From positions 1 through 34,219 of the forward strand of contig JBDTOI010000021.1 of NCBI GenBank assembly GCA_039933315.1: a stretch of 34,219 bases of DNA. Reading direction: 5' to 3'. Within the stretch, counting starts at the first letter, position 1, and each line of letters begins with the position of its first letter. This document shows, piece after piece, positions 14,451 through 23,893 of the stretch. This stretch comes from DASXRU01 sp039933315. Its GTDB lineage: Bacteria; Acidobacteriota; Blastocatellia; Pyrinomonadales; Pyrinomonadaceae. The notes under the pieces were generated by a model. The model had not been told where the DNA came from, made no database searches, and saw only the letters and a program-made list of their open reading frames with translations. The translations under genes were made by a program, and so were the position numbers.

Positions 14451-15860
14451 ATGTATTTCAAGCAATTCTATCTGGGATGTCTCGCGCATGCTTCGTACTT
14501 GCTTGGCTCTGGTGGCGAGGCCGCGGTAGTTGATCCGCAACGCGACGTCGATCAATACCTTGAAGAAGCTGAGACACAGCAGTTAAAAATCAAGTATGTG
14601 ATCGAGACTCACCTGCACGCCGATTTTGTCAGCGGTCATCGCGAGCTGGCGGCGCGAACGGGGGCGGAAATCGTTTTCAGTGAAAAGGCAGGAGCGACTT
14701 TTCCGCATCGCAGAGTTAAAGATGGCGACGAGATCACGATCGGAAAAGTAGCTTTGCGCATCCTGGAAACCCCGGGACACACGCCAGAAAGCATGTGCGT
14801 CTTAGTCACTGACACCGAAGTCTCCGATCAACCGCAGCAGGTTCTGACCGGCGACACCCTCTTTGTCGGTGACGTGGGCCGGCCGGATCTGGCGGGTGGC
14901 AAGGGATTCACACCGCAGATGATGGCCGGGATGATGTACGACAGTTTGCACAAAAAGCTTTTGCAGTTAGACGACGCGGTCGAGGTCTATCCCGCCCATG
15001 GCGCCGGTTCAATGTGCGGGCGCAATATGTCGAAGGAGACCTCGTCGACAATTGGCGATCAGAAGAAGTTCAATTACGCCCTCCAGCCGATGTCGAAGGA
15101 AGACTTCATCACGATGATGACGAAGGATATCCCTGAGGCTCCTGCCTATTTTTCGCAGGATGCCGAGATTAATCGTGGCGGCGCTGGGCCTTTGAGTGCG
15201 ATTCCCAATCCTCCCGCCTTATCGCCTCAACCAGTGAAGAAGATGGCGGAGGAAGGTTACCTGGTGCTCGATGTTCGCTCGGCAGCAGATTTTGGCGCGG
15301 GCCACGTGCCGGGTTCGCTTAATATCGGCTTAGGTGGACAGTTTGCGATCTGGTCCGGATCCCTCGCCCTCATGTCAGCGCCCATTCTGGTTGTTGCCGA
15401 GTCGGAGGACAGAGTTAACGAGGCAGTGATGCGTCTGGCTCGCGTGGGAATTGAAAGCGTGAAAGGCTATTTGGCCGGCGGCATCGAAGCGTGGCGCGCG
15501 GCCGGGTTGGAAGTGGCGGTTGTGCCCCAGGTTACGGTTGATAAGCTGCACCAGATGATCGATAAAGCCGAGGTGCAGCAAATCCTTGACGTGCGTCGTC
15601 CACCGGAATACGAGAGCGGGCATGTGCCCCACGCCTTGCCGATCCCTTTGTCAGAGTTGCGCGAACACGTGCGCGGGCTGCGCCTTGATCCGGCGAAACC
15701 AACTGCGGTGATCTGCGCCGGCGGTTACCGCTCGAGTGCCGCCACCAGCATCCTGCAGCAACAGGGCTTTACTAATCTGCTGAACGTGACCGGCGGAACC
15801 AGCGCGTGGATAAGTGCCGGCTATCCGACCGAAGCTCCGGTGCGCGAAGCTACGAAATGA
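14451..15860 (+). CDS. CstB-like persulfide dioxygenase with pseudo-rhodanese and rhodanese domains
   Basis: The 469-residue chain has three parts. Residues 1-245 are a metallo-beta-lactamase fold of the ETHE1/persulfide dioxygenase type with THLHADF (H54, H56, D58), GHTPES (H110), GDTLFVGDVGRPDL (D135) and YPAHGAGS (H183). Residues about 262-355 form a rhodanese fold whose catalytic Cys position is Ala316 (LVVAESEDR), so it is inactive. Residues about 363-463 are a second rhodanese with an intact loop CAGGYRS (C422). This order matches Staphylococcus CstB, which oxidises low-molecular-weight persulfides and yields thiosulfate through its rhodanese. The start at 14451 has AGAGG six bases upstream; a start at 14430 would add seven residues. 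It is cytoplasmic and ends the sulfur operon. Confidence 0.93.
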   Translation: MYFKQFYLGCLAHASYLLGSGGEAAVVDPQRDVDQYLEEAETQQLKIKYVIETHLHADFVSGHRELAARTGAEIVFSEKAGATFPHRRVKDGDEITIGKVALRILETPGHTPESMCVLVTDTEVSDQPQQVLTGDTLFVGDVGRPDLAGGKGFTPQMMAGMMYDSLHKKLLQLDDAVEVYPAHGAGSMCGRNMSKETSSTIGDQKKFNYALQPMSKEDFITMMTKDIPEAPAYFSQDAEINRGGAGPLSAIPNPPALSPQPVKKMAEEGYLVLDVRSAADFGAGHVPGSLNIGLGGQFAIWSGSLALMSAPILVVAESEDRVNEAVMRLARVGIESVKGYLAGGIEAWRAAGLEVAVVPQVTVDKLHQMIDKAEVQQILDVRRPPEYESGHVPHALPIPLSELREHVRGLRLDPAKPTAVICAGGYRSSAATSILQQQGFTNLLNVTGGTSAWISAGYPTEAPVREATK

Positions 15861-15942
15861 TTTCACGCTGGGGCCAGGCTCTCTGATTTGACCGTTTGAC
15901 GCAGTTCCCCTTCCCCGTTTAGCATCCCTCATTACAACTTCT

Positions 15943-16006
15943 TAGTGGCACAGACTTCAGTCTGTGATTTCGAACAAAGCATCACAGACTGAAGTCTGTG
16001 CCACTA
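15943..16006. repeat. Perfect 26-base inverted repeat with hairpin arms
   Basis: Bases 15943-15968 and 15981-16006 are perfect reverse complements separated by 12 bases. Each arm itself contains the hairpin CACAGACT-TC-AGTCTGTG (or its complement with GA). The element can thus fold either as one long stem or as two small ones. The only open start of the next gene (GTG at 15998) lies inside the right arm. The rest of the 15861-15997 gap shows no gene. Confidence 0.9.
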
Positions 16007-17626
16007 GTAGCGGGAGTAACTGTTATCGATCCGTTCACCTTCAAACTTCTAATCGGCATCGCCATAGTGGTGGTGGCTACCGTGCATGGATACCTGGCCG
16101 CATGGCTGGCTATCTGGATGTTGTTCCACCCCTATAACCCCGTGAAATTTCTTGGCCTCACCATCTGGCCTCAGGGAATGATTCCGCGGCACCGCGAGCG
16201 CCTGGCCCAATCGATTGGCAACGCCGTCGGCAACGAGCTCGTTTCCCAGGATACAGTTTTTAACGCGCTGTTTGAGACCGGCTTCTTCAGTCGCAAGATC
16301 GAGACTTTCGTTAACACCTATACCAACGAATTACTGGCCACCGTTTATCCCTCCTTCGTCGAGGCCCTGCCGGCAGCCGCCCGGGCGCCGGTGCTCGACA
16401 CGATCTCAGCGCTGCAGTTTCGTTTGGCGGAACACATAGCCGCGGTGTTGAAAAGCGAGCAGACCGCGGAAGCAATTACAATCTTCGTCGATCGCCAGGT
16501 AGATGGGCTGCTGGCGCGACGTGTGAACGAAACGGTTAGCGAAGAGACTTTTGCTAAGATCCTCTCGTTTGCCGAGGAACGCTTTCATGATCTGGTGACT
16601 GAGCAGGGATTTGAAAATAAGGTGCGGGACTTTGTCAGCGGCAGGCTCAATGAGTTGGCCCGGAGCCAGGCGACCTTGATGGAGATGTTTACGCCTGAGA
16701 CAGTGGCCGTGATTAAAGAGCGCATCGATCGCGAAGTTCCGCCTATCGTGCATCAGTTGGCGGACCTGGCGACCAGCAATAGTACGAGGCAACAGATCGG
16801 CTCGCTCATCAAACGGGAGGTGGACGACTACTACACGGAGCTCTCGTTCTTTAAAAAGATTTTTATCTCGCGCGAAACTATCCATCACGAAGTGGACGAG
16901 CTGGTCAACAAGACCTTGCCCCGGCGGGTTGATGAATATCTGCGGGGGGCTGCCTTTGCCCAGGAGGCCGAGGCGTTTTTGAACTCTACGATTGATAACC
17001 TGCTGTCGCGTCCACTGAACGAACTGGCTGGCCAGATTTCCCCTGATAAGTTCCAGATGATTAAGGACCAGATCACCGAGCGCATTCTTTCCCTGGCGCA
17101 GAGTCCCGAACTCGCAAACTCAATATCCACTTATTTTCGCGACGCGGTTGGGCGTTTGCGGCCTCAGACTTTGCGCGAGTTGCTGGAACACGTGAACCCG
17201 GACTCAGCCCCCCGCTTGAAGGGCTTTCTTACTAAGAGCTTGCTGACCGTTCTGGCGCGCGACGATACGGCGCGGACGATTAATGGAATCCTGAGCACAC
17301 AAATTGAGCGTCTCCTCATCGCGCCCATCGGGCGTCTCGGCGATCAGTTACCAGAGCACACCGTCGAACGGGCCAGCGCGGCCCTTACTGAACGCATCAC
17401 TGAAGCCGCGCGCGAAAGACTGCCGGCAGCAATCGCCGAATTCGACGTCGGCGGGCTGGTGCGCAAAAAGGTTTCCGATTACCCGTTGGAAAAACTGGAG
17501 GAACTGGTTTTGTCGGTGGCGCAACATCACTTGAAAACGATCGAGTTGTTTGGCGCAGTCATCGGCTTCTTTATCGGCGTGGGACAGGCGATCTATTTTT
17601 GGTTCACATATAATCCCGGTCACTGA
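15998..17626 (+). CDS. DUF445 family membrane protein
   Basis: This is a 542-residue protein with one N-terminal membrane span (FKLLIGIAIVVVATVHGYLAAWLAI) and one at the C-terminus (ELFGAVIGFFIGVGQAIYFWF). They enclose a long, charged, helical middle with repeated segments of the kind LxxxxxxxINxLLxxPLxxL. The signature near the N-terminus (HGYLAAWLAIWMLFHPYNPVKFLGLTIWPQGMIPRHRERLAQSIG) is that of DUF445 (YheB/YjiN-like), whose function is unknown. The start is uncertain: GTG at 15998 lies in an inverted repeat, while GGGAG at 16012-16016 suggests a start near 16022-16028, where only non-standard codons occur. Nothing nearby explains its role. Confidence 0.85.
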   Translation: MPLVAGVTVIDPFTFKLLIGIAIVVVATVHGYLAAWLAIWMLFHPYNPVKFLGLTIWPQGMIPRHRERLAQSIGNAVGNELVSQDTVFNALFETGFFSRKIETFVNTYTNELLATVYPSFVEALPAAARAPVLDTISALQFRLAEHIAAVLKSEQTAEAITIFVDRQVDGLLARRVNETVSEETFAKILSFAEERFHDLVTEQGFENKVRDFVSGRLNELARSQATLMEMFTPETVAVIKERIDREVPPIVHQLADLATSNSTRQQIGSLIKREVDDYYTELSFFKKIFISRETIHHEVDELVNKTLPRRVDEYLRGAAFAQEAEAFLNSTIDNLLSRPLNELAGQISPDKFQMIKDQITERILSLAQSPELANSISTYFRDAVGRLRPQTLRELLEHVNPDSAPRLKGFLTKSLLTVLARDDTARTINGILSTQIERLLIAPIGRLGDQLPEHTVERASAALTERITEAARERLPAAIAEFDVGGLVRKKVSDYPLEKLEELVLSVAQHHLKTIELFGAVIGFFIGVGQAIYFWFTYNPGH

Positions 17627-17723
17627 AAGATCCGGAGCAGATAATCCTCGAATAAGTTTTTGCTATGTGTGATGACGCGCAATCATTCGGCGTGTCGCAG
17701 TTTGCACGCAACGATAATTTTTG

Positions 17724-17752
17724 TTGACATTCAGCGCGATAGATCATAAACA
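17724..17752 (+). promoter_or_regulatory. Candidate sigma-70-type promoter for the ferredoxin gene
   Basis: A perfect -35 hexamer TTGACA (17724-17729) is followed by CATAAA (17745-17750, spacing 15) or TAAACA (17747-17752, spacing 17) as possible -10. The transcript would begin close to the AAAGGAG ribosome site at about 17764-17770. The -10 match is only fair. Confidence 0.45.
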
Positions 17753-17783
17753 TTTGCATTATTGAAAGGAGATTACTTCCCCT

Positions 17784-18083
<300 letters not shown>

Positions 18084-18170
18084 ACGCCCGCTGTCAGACG
18101 GCGGTGATGTCGTTGAACGAGGCAATCGGCTATAGCCGCACGTCAGGCAATTGGCACCCGGCGTCTTGCC

Positions 18171-18266
18171 TCATACAAGCTGCATTATCAGCTTCGTATC
18201 CCGGCGCTTGACGAGCGCAACCTTACGGATCCAGCAGGACTTTACAATTTCTTCAGGTGTGGCCAC
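18171..18266 (-). CDS. Possible 31-residue small protein in the 18084-18331 intergenic region
   Basis: On the minus strand a GTG at 18266 is preceded by AAGAGGA at six bases' distance, a good ribosome site. It opens a frame of 31 codons rich in Lys and Arg (ATPEEIVKSCWIRKVALVK...), ending in TGA. No homologue comes to mind. The 248-base gap around it holds no larger ORF. It could be chance. Confidence 0.2.
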   Translation of the reverse strand: MATPEEIVKSCWIRKVALVKRRDTKLIMQLV

Positions 18267-18331
18267 GCGTGTTCCTCTTAAGCCTCGGCCAGTCCCGCGC
18301 GCGGTAACCGCGCTGAGTTGAAACGACTAAC

Positions 18332-18991
18332 ATGCCCTCTGCCGCCAAATGTCCCAATTGCGGGCTGGTTAACTTTGCTACTGCTGAGCAATGTAAGCGT
18401 TGTGGGGTAGCTCTTGCGGGTAATGGAGTTCCGGCGCAAGGTTACCAGGCACAATCACAATTGGTCGTTGCGGAAGACGGTTACGTTTTTCCGCCGCCGC
18501 CAAACTTCGGAGAAGTTTGGCACGACCGATCCATTCTCGTTTTCACCAGGGACGCTATGCTTCCGGACCGATGCGTGAAGTGCAACAGCTTTGTCGATGG
18601 ATCGAGGCTAAGGAAAAAGCTTTCGTGGCATCATCCAGCAATCTACTTACTTATTCTTGCGGGCTTACTGGTTTACGCCATCGTGGCCATGGTTCTGAGT
18701 AAACGAGCAACGGTTGAGTTGGGAATTTGCGAAGACCACCGTCGCAAAAGGCGCTACGGGATGATGATTGGCTGGATGCTCTTCTTGGGCGGCATCATGG
18801 GAGCGATCCTCGGAATCGCCTACGATTATATCGGGATCATGACAATTGGTTTCCTGCTTATACCGGTGGGCCTGGTGTGGCTGATTCTGGCGGCGAGGTT
18901 TGTGAATGTGAAGAAGATCGATGATCGCTTCGTCTGGCTAAAGGGAATTAATCGCGAATACCTTGCCACCCTGCCCGCGTGGCCCTGGTAG
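18332..18991 (+). CDS. Zinc-ribbon membrane protein of unknown function
   Basis: The 219-residue protein begins with a zinc ribbon CPNC...CKRC (residues 8-24) and has a further CVKC pair (about 82-85). Three hydrophobic spans follow: HPAIYLLILAGLLVYAIVAMV, MMIGWMLFLGGIMGAILGIAY and MTIGFLLIPVGLVWLILAARF. The Cys pairs probably sit in the cytoplasm. I know similar 'zinc ribbon domain' proteins only as unassigned families. No strong ribosome site precedes the ATG. It stands between ferredoxin and a very small membrane protein without clear operon structure. Confidence 0.82.
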   Translation: MPSAAKCPNCGLVNFATAEQCKRCGVALAGNGVPAQGYQAQSQLVVAEDGYVFPPPPNFGEVWHDRSILVFTRDAMLPDRCVKCNSFVDGSRLRKKLSWHHPAIYLLILAGLLVYAIVAMVLSKRATVELGICEDHRRKRRYGMMIGWMLFLGGIMGAILGIAYDYIGIMTIGFLLIPVGLVWLILAARFVNVKKIDDRFVWLKGINREYLATLPAWPW

Positions 18992-19062
18992 CGCGCACTA
19001 GACACCTCTCCTGAGTCAGTGCCCCTCCCGCAAGTGCGGCCAACTCCGGCGTAAACACATCA

Positions 19063-19248
19063 ATGTGGGATACCAAACGACAGATCGTCTGGCTGGCGGC
19101 CGGAATAGCGTTCGGAACCTGGATCGTTTATGTGGATTCCCGCGACGATATGGGAAGATTCGATCCCGAAGTGTTCGCCTTCTGGGAGTTGGTACTCCTG
19201 GCGATTATTGGAACCTTGTTTTATTTGTACTCGCGGAAAAAGCAATAG
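19063..19248 (+). CDS. Small two-span membrane protein
   Basis: This 61-residue protein has two hydrophobic segments, QIVWLAAGIAFGTWIVYV and FWELVLLAIIGTLFYLYS. They are separated by a short acidic loop (DSRDDMGRFDPE), and a KK end follows the second. The layout is typical of real small membrane proteins, but no family is recognised and the ribosome site is weak. It converges with the histidine kinase gene, whose stop is 25 bases away. Confidence 0.55.
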   Translation: MWDTKRQIVWLAAGIAFGTWIVYVDSRDDMGRFDPEVFAFWELVLLAIIGTLFYLYSRKKQ

Positions 19249-19273
19249 GAAGCAGAGGGAGCGACTAATCCGC

Positions 19274-22200
19274 TCAGACCTTTACCAGATTGTCGACGGG
19301 CATCGATTGTAACGGTCGTCGTCCCATTACCCGCGCGATGGTCTCGCTAACCTGGGAGAAGTTGAAAGGTTTGCCTATGACTCCGTTGATCAAATCAAGC
19401 TCGCCAGTAGGCGGTTTAGCGGTAGCGCCATAACCGGTGACGAGAACCACGGGAACTTCCGGCCGTAACTTCCTGAGCGCGCGAGCCGTCGCCCAACCAT
19501 CCATCTCCGGCATTGCCAGATCGGTGAAGACCAGATCAAAAGTTTGCGCTTCGAATTGTGCGAGCCCCTCGCGTCCACCATCGGCGGCAATCACCCGGTG
19601 CCTCAACTCGGCCAACATCTCGGTCAGCGTGTCGCGCACGCGTGGCTCGTCATCAATAACCAGGACGGAAAGTGATCGCATTTCCGTTTCGGACGCGGTC
19701 ACAGCCACATCGGGTTCAAACTCAGCCACCGGAAGATCGATGATAAAGGTGGTGCCGTGTCCCATCCTGGACTCTACCGATATCAAGCCCTCGTGGCGCT
19801 CGATGATTCCATAGCTGACTGCCAGCCCCAGACCCGTTCCTTGCATTCCCTTAGTAGTATAAAAAGGTTCAAACACCCGCTGGCGTACGTCTTCCTCCAT
19901 ACCCGTGCCGGAATCAGAGAAGCGCAGGCAGATGCGATCGTCTTTGCGTAAACAATTAATTGACAGATCGCCGCCATGAGGCATGGCATCCACTGCATTA
20001 ACAATCAGGTTTACAAACACCTCGCGCAATTCTGAGGCGTTGCCGCGCGCGTGCAGCGACTTCGCTGCATTTATTTTTACTTCTATGTTCAGCCCCCGCA
20101 AACGGGCCTCGTTCTCCCAGCGCGTGCGAGTGATTTCCACCGCATCGCCCACCAGGAGGCTTACGTCCAGCAACTCAAATTCTTTCGCGTTGCTCTTGCG
20201 CGAGAAGGTCTGAATCCGGCGCACGGTGGCCGCGGCATCTTCTGCGGCAGTTTGAATTATGTCCAGGTTGCGAATCGAAGCCTCGTCGTGAACCTGGCGC
20301 CGCATTAGCTGGGCGCGGCCGAGAATCGCTGCCAGCGAATTATTGAAGTCATGCGCCACCCCGGATGCCAGTTGCCCTAAGGCGCGCAATTTGTCAGCCC
20401 GCGCCGCCCGTTCACGCTCCTGCTTCTGCTCGGTAATGTCGCGGGCTATCCCCAATACGCCGGTGGTGCGGCCATCCACCACTAATGGCGTATTATCAAC
20501 CCGGGCATAACGCAGATTGCCATCGCCTGACATGTAGCGCATCTCGTACGTTTGCGGCGCGCCGCCCAGGGCGCTGGCAAAACGCTCGCCCACCATCCCG
20601 CGATCTTCTTCATAAACCAGTTCGAGCAGTGTCTTACCAATGAAGTCTTCACGGCGGCAGCCCAGCCCTTTGAGAGTGGCCGTGTTGCACCATTGGAAGC
20701 GTCCATCGACGTTGACCGCATAAATCGATTCGCGGGCGCTTTCCAGGATGTTCGTCAGCAAGGACTGGCGCTCCCGGGCCACTGCCTCGACCTTTCTCAG
20801 TTCCGTGACATCACGCGCGGTGCACACCGCTCCGGCCGTCTTCCCCTGACGGTCGAAGATTGGCTCGACGGTCACCAGCAACGGTTGGTTGAACTGTCTC
20901 GGCCTGATCTCCAGCGTTACACTGCGGGATTCAGCCAGCGCCCTCTCCACTATGCAAAACTCGTCGCTGGAACTGGTGCGGAGAATGTCACAGCAGTGTC
21001 GGCCTAGTAGCTCTTGTGGGCTGGTTCTTTCAAAGGCGGCGCCGGCGCGGTTGGAGCGAATCAGCTGGCCCTCTCGATCAAAGATGAAGATACCGTCCGA
21101 CATGGCATCGAAGGTCGATTCCCATTCCTTCTTGGCCCTGGCTACCAGTTCGAAGAGTTCAGCCTGGGCGATGCCGATTGCGAGCTGCGCCGCGATCGAA
21201 CCCACGAGAGCGACCTCGTCCTCGGTCCAGTACCTGACTCGATCCGTTTGATTGATGCAGAGGGCACCACGAAACTGTCCATCGACAACTACCGGGTAGT
21301 CGATATTAGATTTCACGCCAAGGAGCTTCGCATTTCTTCGCACGCTTTCATTGATGTCAGCGGGCCCGGCGGAGTAGTTCGCCGCATCATCTATCACCAC
21401 CGGAGTCAGCGTATGCAACAGACGTTGTCCTACAGGATCGTCGTAACTTACATCGATGTGTTTGACGCTGGAGCAACCGGGTCCCAGATATTCATGTTGC
21501 AACGGCGATGATGGATTCGAGGGATCGTAGAGGCGCAAATGAACCCGCGAAGCAGAAAGAGCCTGTCCCAGTTCCCGGGTGGCGGCGCTCAACACTTCAG
21601 GCAGACTGAGGGAGGCGCGGATTGCCAGGCTCAGGCTGTTGGCCAGCGCTTCACGCGTCGAAGTGGCTTCAGCTTTTTGATAAAGCTTAGCCTGGCGGAT
21701 GGCAATGCCGGTTTGGTCGGCGACGGCTTTCGCTACAGCGATGTCGGATTCACTCCACTCTCTGCGTTCCCTGGTCGTGGAAAGCGCAAATGCGGCCGGC
21801 GTTTCGTCTCCCGCCTGGATGGCGACGTACATGATGGAAAGCACATCTGCTTTGCGCAACACCTGCTGGTAGAGATCACTGATTCGCGGATCCGTCGCCA
21901 CATCATGGAAAATGAGCGCGCTCTCCTTCTCTAAGCTGGAGATGAGGCTGCCAAGTTGAGCAAATTGAAAGTCATGACCGGCAGGGGACACCTCGGGAAT
22001 ATGAAACTCGGCTACGTTAGTTACTCGCCCGCTTCTGTCATTTCTCATGAAGAGAGAGCAGCGATCCACTTCCAGATGCGCGCCCAGCTCGTTCACCGCG
22101 GTCCGAAATACTTCCCCTAAATCAAGCGATTGCCGCACTGCCTGGGAGATGCGGTTGGTCATTGCTTCGCGCTCGGCTTGCTGCGAAAGCGCGTCTTCCG

Positions 22201-23710
22201 CCAGGCGGCGCTCTGTAATGTCTACTCCTACACCGCCGACAAACCGCTGCCCGGAGGCATCCATCGTGGGAAACTTGAAGACCAGCCAGTGATGGGGCTG
22301 GCCATCCGGCGTGGGCACAGTCTCTACAATCTCCTGCGGTAATCCGGTGGCGAGAACTTCCAGATCGTTATCATGGGTTCGCTGCGCCGTCTCCCGCGCC
22401 AACCAGTCAAAACTTGTGCGACCCCTGAGGAATTCCAACTTCTGCCCAAAGAGACGCTCGAAAGGCTGATTCACGTAAACGTAAGAACCCAGCTCATCTT
22501 TGAGAAAAGCGATGGCCGGACTGTTGTTCATGAAAGTGTGGAAGAAAGTCTGGCTCTCCCGCAGAGCATCCTGTGTACGCTTGCGTTCAGTAATGTCACG
22601 GGCGATACCCTGAACTCCGATCGCCTTATCGTCGCGATAAACGAGTCGCGTACTCACTTCCAATGCCACTCTTTCGCCCTGCTTCGAAATGATCTCGAGC
22701 TCGTACACGGTAGCGCCGGCGTTAATAGCCTTCCGGGCGAGCATCTGCCGCGCCACTCCTACGTATTCGGGGGCCAGGACATCTGCGATGTTCATGCGCG
22801 CGGCTTCTTCACGGGTGTAGCCCGTGACCGTTTCGCCGGACTTATTCAGCGAGGTGAAATTTCCGGCCAGGTCATGGGTGTAGATGATGTCGTTGGCATT
22901 CTCGAATAATTCGCGATAGCTCTCTTCGCTGGCGCGCAAAGCTGCTTCGGCATCCCGGCGCTGGGTAACGTCACTAGCCAGCACCAACTGGGCCCGCCTG
23001 CCAGAAAAATCCAGCGAGCTCCAGGTGATTTCGACATTGATCAGGCTCCCGTCTTTCTTCTTATGCTGCCAGATGCCGGCGACAGCGTGGTCTGCTGTGA
23101 CGTTGGAAATGCTCGCGACGAGGGCCGGCACGTGCTCGGGCGGACGAATGTCCTTGAGACTCATGTTGAGAAACTCTTCGCGCGAGTAACCATAGTGATG
23201 AACGGCCGCGTCATTCACCGCGAGGAAGGCCAGACTCTCGACGTCAATTACCCACATGGGATGTGGGTTAGATTGGAAGAGGATTCGGTATTGGGCTTCG
23301 CTGGCACGCAGTGCTTCACTGGCAAGTTTGCGCTCTGTGAGCCGCGCTACTTTAACCAGCAGCTCATCATGCCGAAAAGGGATCTCGAGGAAATCGTCAG
23401 CGCCAGATTCCAGCCCCTGCAGCGCGACGTCCCCCTGTGAACGCAGGGCGCTGACCAGAAGAACAGGAATGTTCGCAGTCAGGGTATCCAGTCTGAGGCG
23501 GCGGGATAGCTCCATGCCATCTATCCCGGGCATGACCACGTCGCAGATAACGGTATCAATCCCGCCGGCGCCGGCCAGTTCCAGGGCCTGGTAGCCGCCG
23601 GTAGCGCTAACTACTTTGTAACCTTCATCCGCAAGCAGCTCGACCAGGAGCGCCAGCATCTTGGGATCGTCGTTGACGACTAGCAAGGTAGCGTGATTCT
23701 TTGCGGTCAT
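19274..23710 (-). CDS. Soluble hybrid histidine kinase with REC-PAS3-GAF2-PAS2-HK-REC layout
   Basis: This is a very long sensor kinase of 1478 residues without membrane spans, so it is cytoplasmic. Order: receiver 1 (about 8-125, Asp57 in CDVVMPGIDG), three PAS/PAC units (about 138-510, each ending in DVTQRR/DITERK/DITERR), two GAF domains (about 530-870), two PAS units (about 880-1125), a HisKA helix with the phospho-His in GVAHDFNNSLA, an ATPase domain (VNLIVNAVDAM, GTGLGLAVSYGI), and receiver 2 (FTDLAMPEMDGW) near the C-terminus. In receiver 1 the usual Lys-Pro-Phe is Ile-Pro-Phe (LEIPF), so the conserved Lys is lost; receiver 2 keeps GKPF. A phosphorelay from His to receiver 2 is expected. 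Ligands are not readable. No output regulator lies beside it. Confidence 0.93.
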   Translation of the reverse strand: MTAKNHATLLVVNDDPKMLALLVELLADEGYKVVSATGGYQALELAGAGGIDTVICDVVMPGIDGMELSRRLRLDTLTANIPVLLVSALRSQGDVALQGLESGADDFLEIPFRHDELLVKVARLTERKLASEALRASEAQYRILFQSNPHPMWVIDVESLAFLAVNDAAVHHYGYSREEFLNMSLKDIRPPEHVPALVASISNVTADHAVAGIWQHKKKDGSLINVEITWSSLDFSGRRAQLVLASDVTQRRDAEAALRASEESYRELFENANDIIYTHDLAGNFTSLNKSGETVTGYTREEAARMNIADVLAPEYVGVARQMLARKAINAGATVYELEIISKQGERVALEVSTRLVYRDDKAIGVQGIARDITERKRTQDALRESQTFFHTFMNNSPAIAFLKDELGSYVYVNQPFERLFGQKLEFLRGRTSFDWLARETAQRTHDNDLEVLATGLPQEIVETVPTPDGQPHHWLVFKFPTMDASGQRFVGGVGVDITERRLAEDALSQQAEREAMTNRISQAVRQSLDLGEVFRTAVNELGAHLEVDRCSLFMRNDRSGRVTNVAEFHIPEVSPAGHDFQFAQLGSLISSLEKESALIFHDVATDPRISDLYQQVLRKADVLSIMYVAIQAGDETPAAFALSTTRERREWSESDIAVAKAVADQTGIAIRQAKLYQKAEATSTREALANSLSLAIRASLSLPEVLSAATRELGQALSASRVHLRLYDPSNPSSPLQHEYLGPGCSSVKHIDVSYDDPVGQRLLHTLTPVVIDDAANYSAGPADINESVRRNAKLLGVKSNIDYPVVVDGQFRGALCINQTDRVRYWTEDEVALVGSIAAQLAIGIAQAELFELVARAKKEWESTFDAMSDGIFIFDREGQLIRSNRAGAAFERTSPQELLGRHCCDILRTSSSDEFCIVERALAESRSVTLEIRPRQFNQPLLVTVEPIFDRQGKTAGAVCTARDVTELRKVEAVARERQSLLTNILESARESIYAVNVDGRFQWCNTATLKGLGCRREDFIGKTLLELVYEEDRGMVGERFASALGGAPQTYEMRYMSGDGNLRYARVDNTPLVVDGRTTGVLGIARDITEQKQERERAARADKLRALGQLASGVAHDFNNSLAAILGRAQLMRRQVHDEASIRNLDIIQTAAEDAAATVRRIQTFSRKSNAKEFELLDVSLLVGDAVEITRTRWENEARLRGLNIEVKINAAKSLHARGNASELREVFVNLIVNAVDAMPHGGDLSINCLRKDDRICLRFSDSGTGMEEDVRQRVFEPFYTTKGMQGTGLGLAVSYGIIERHEGLISVESRMGHGTTFIIDLPVAEFEPDVAVTASETEMRSLSVLVIDDEPRVRDTLTEMLAELRHRVIAADGGREGLAQFEAQTFDLVFTDLAMPEMDGWATARALRKLRPEVPVVLVTGYGATAKPPTGELDLINGVIGKPFNFSQVSETIARVMGRRPLQSMPVDNLVKV

Positions 23711-23893
23711 TTCTGGCTTTCGCTTTGACCTCGCAACTTACGAGGCAGTGGTCTAAGGGTCGAATGAGTGGGAGTGACGATAAATCGAACAGGCGGTTCG
23801 GTGAGGCCGTTGGCTGCCGGTGAATTTCCTGTTTGCTACTGATGGGCTGGTTGTAACTGGGCTATGCGGAGGGCCCAGCGCAACGAAGTATAT

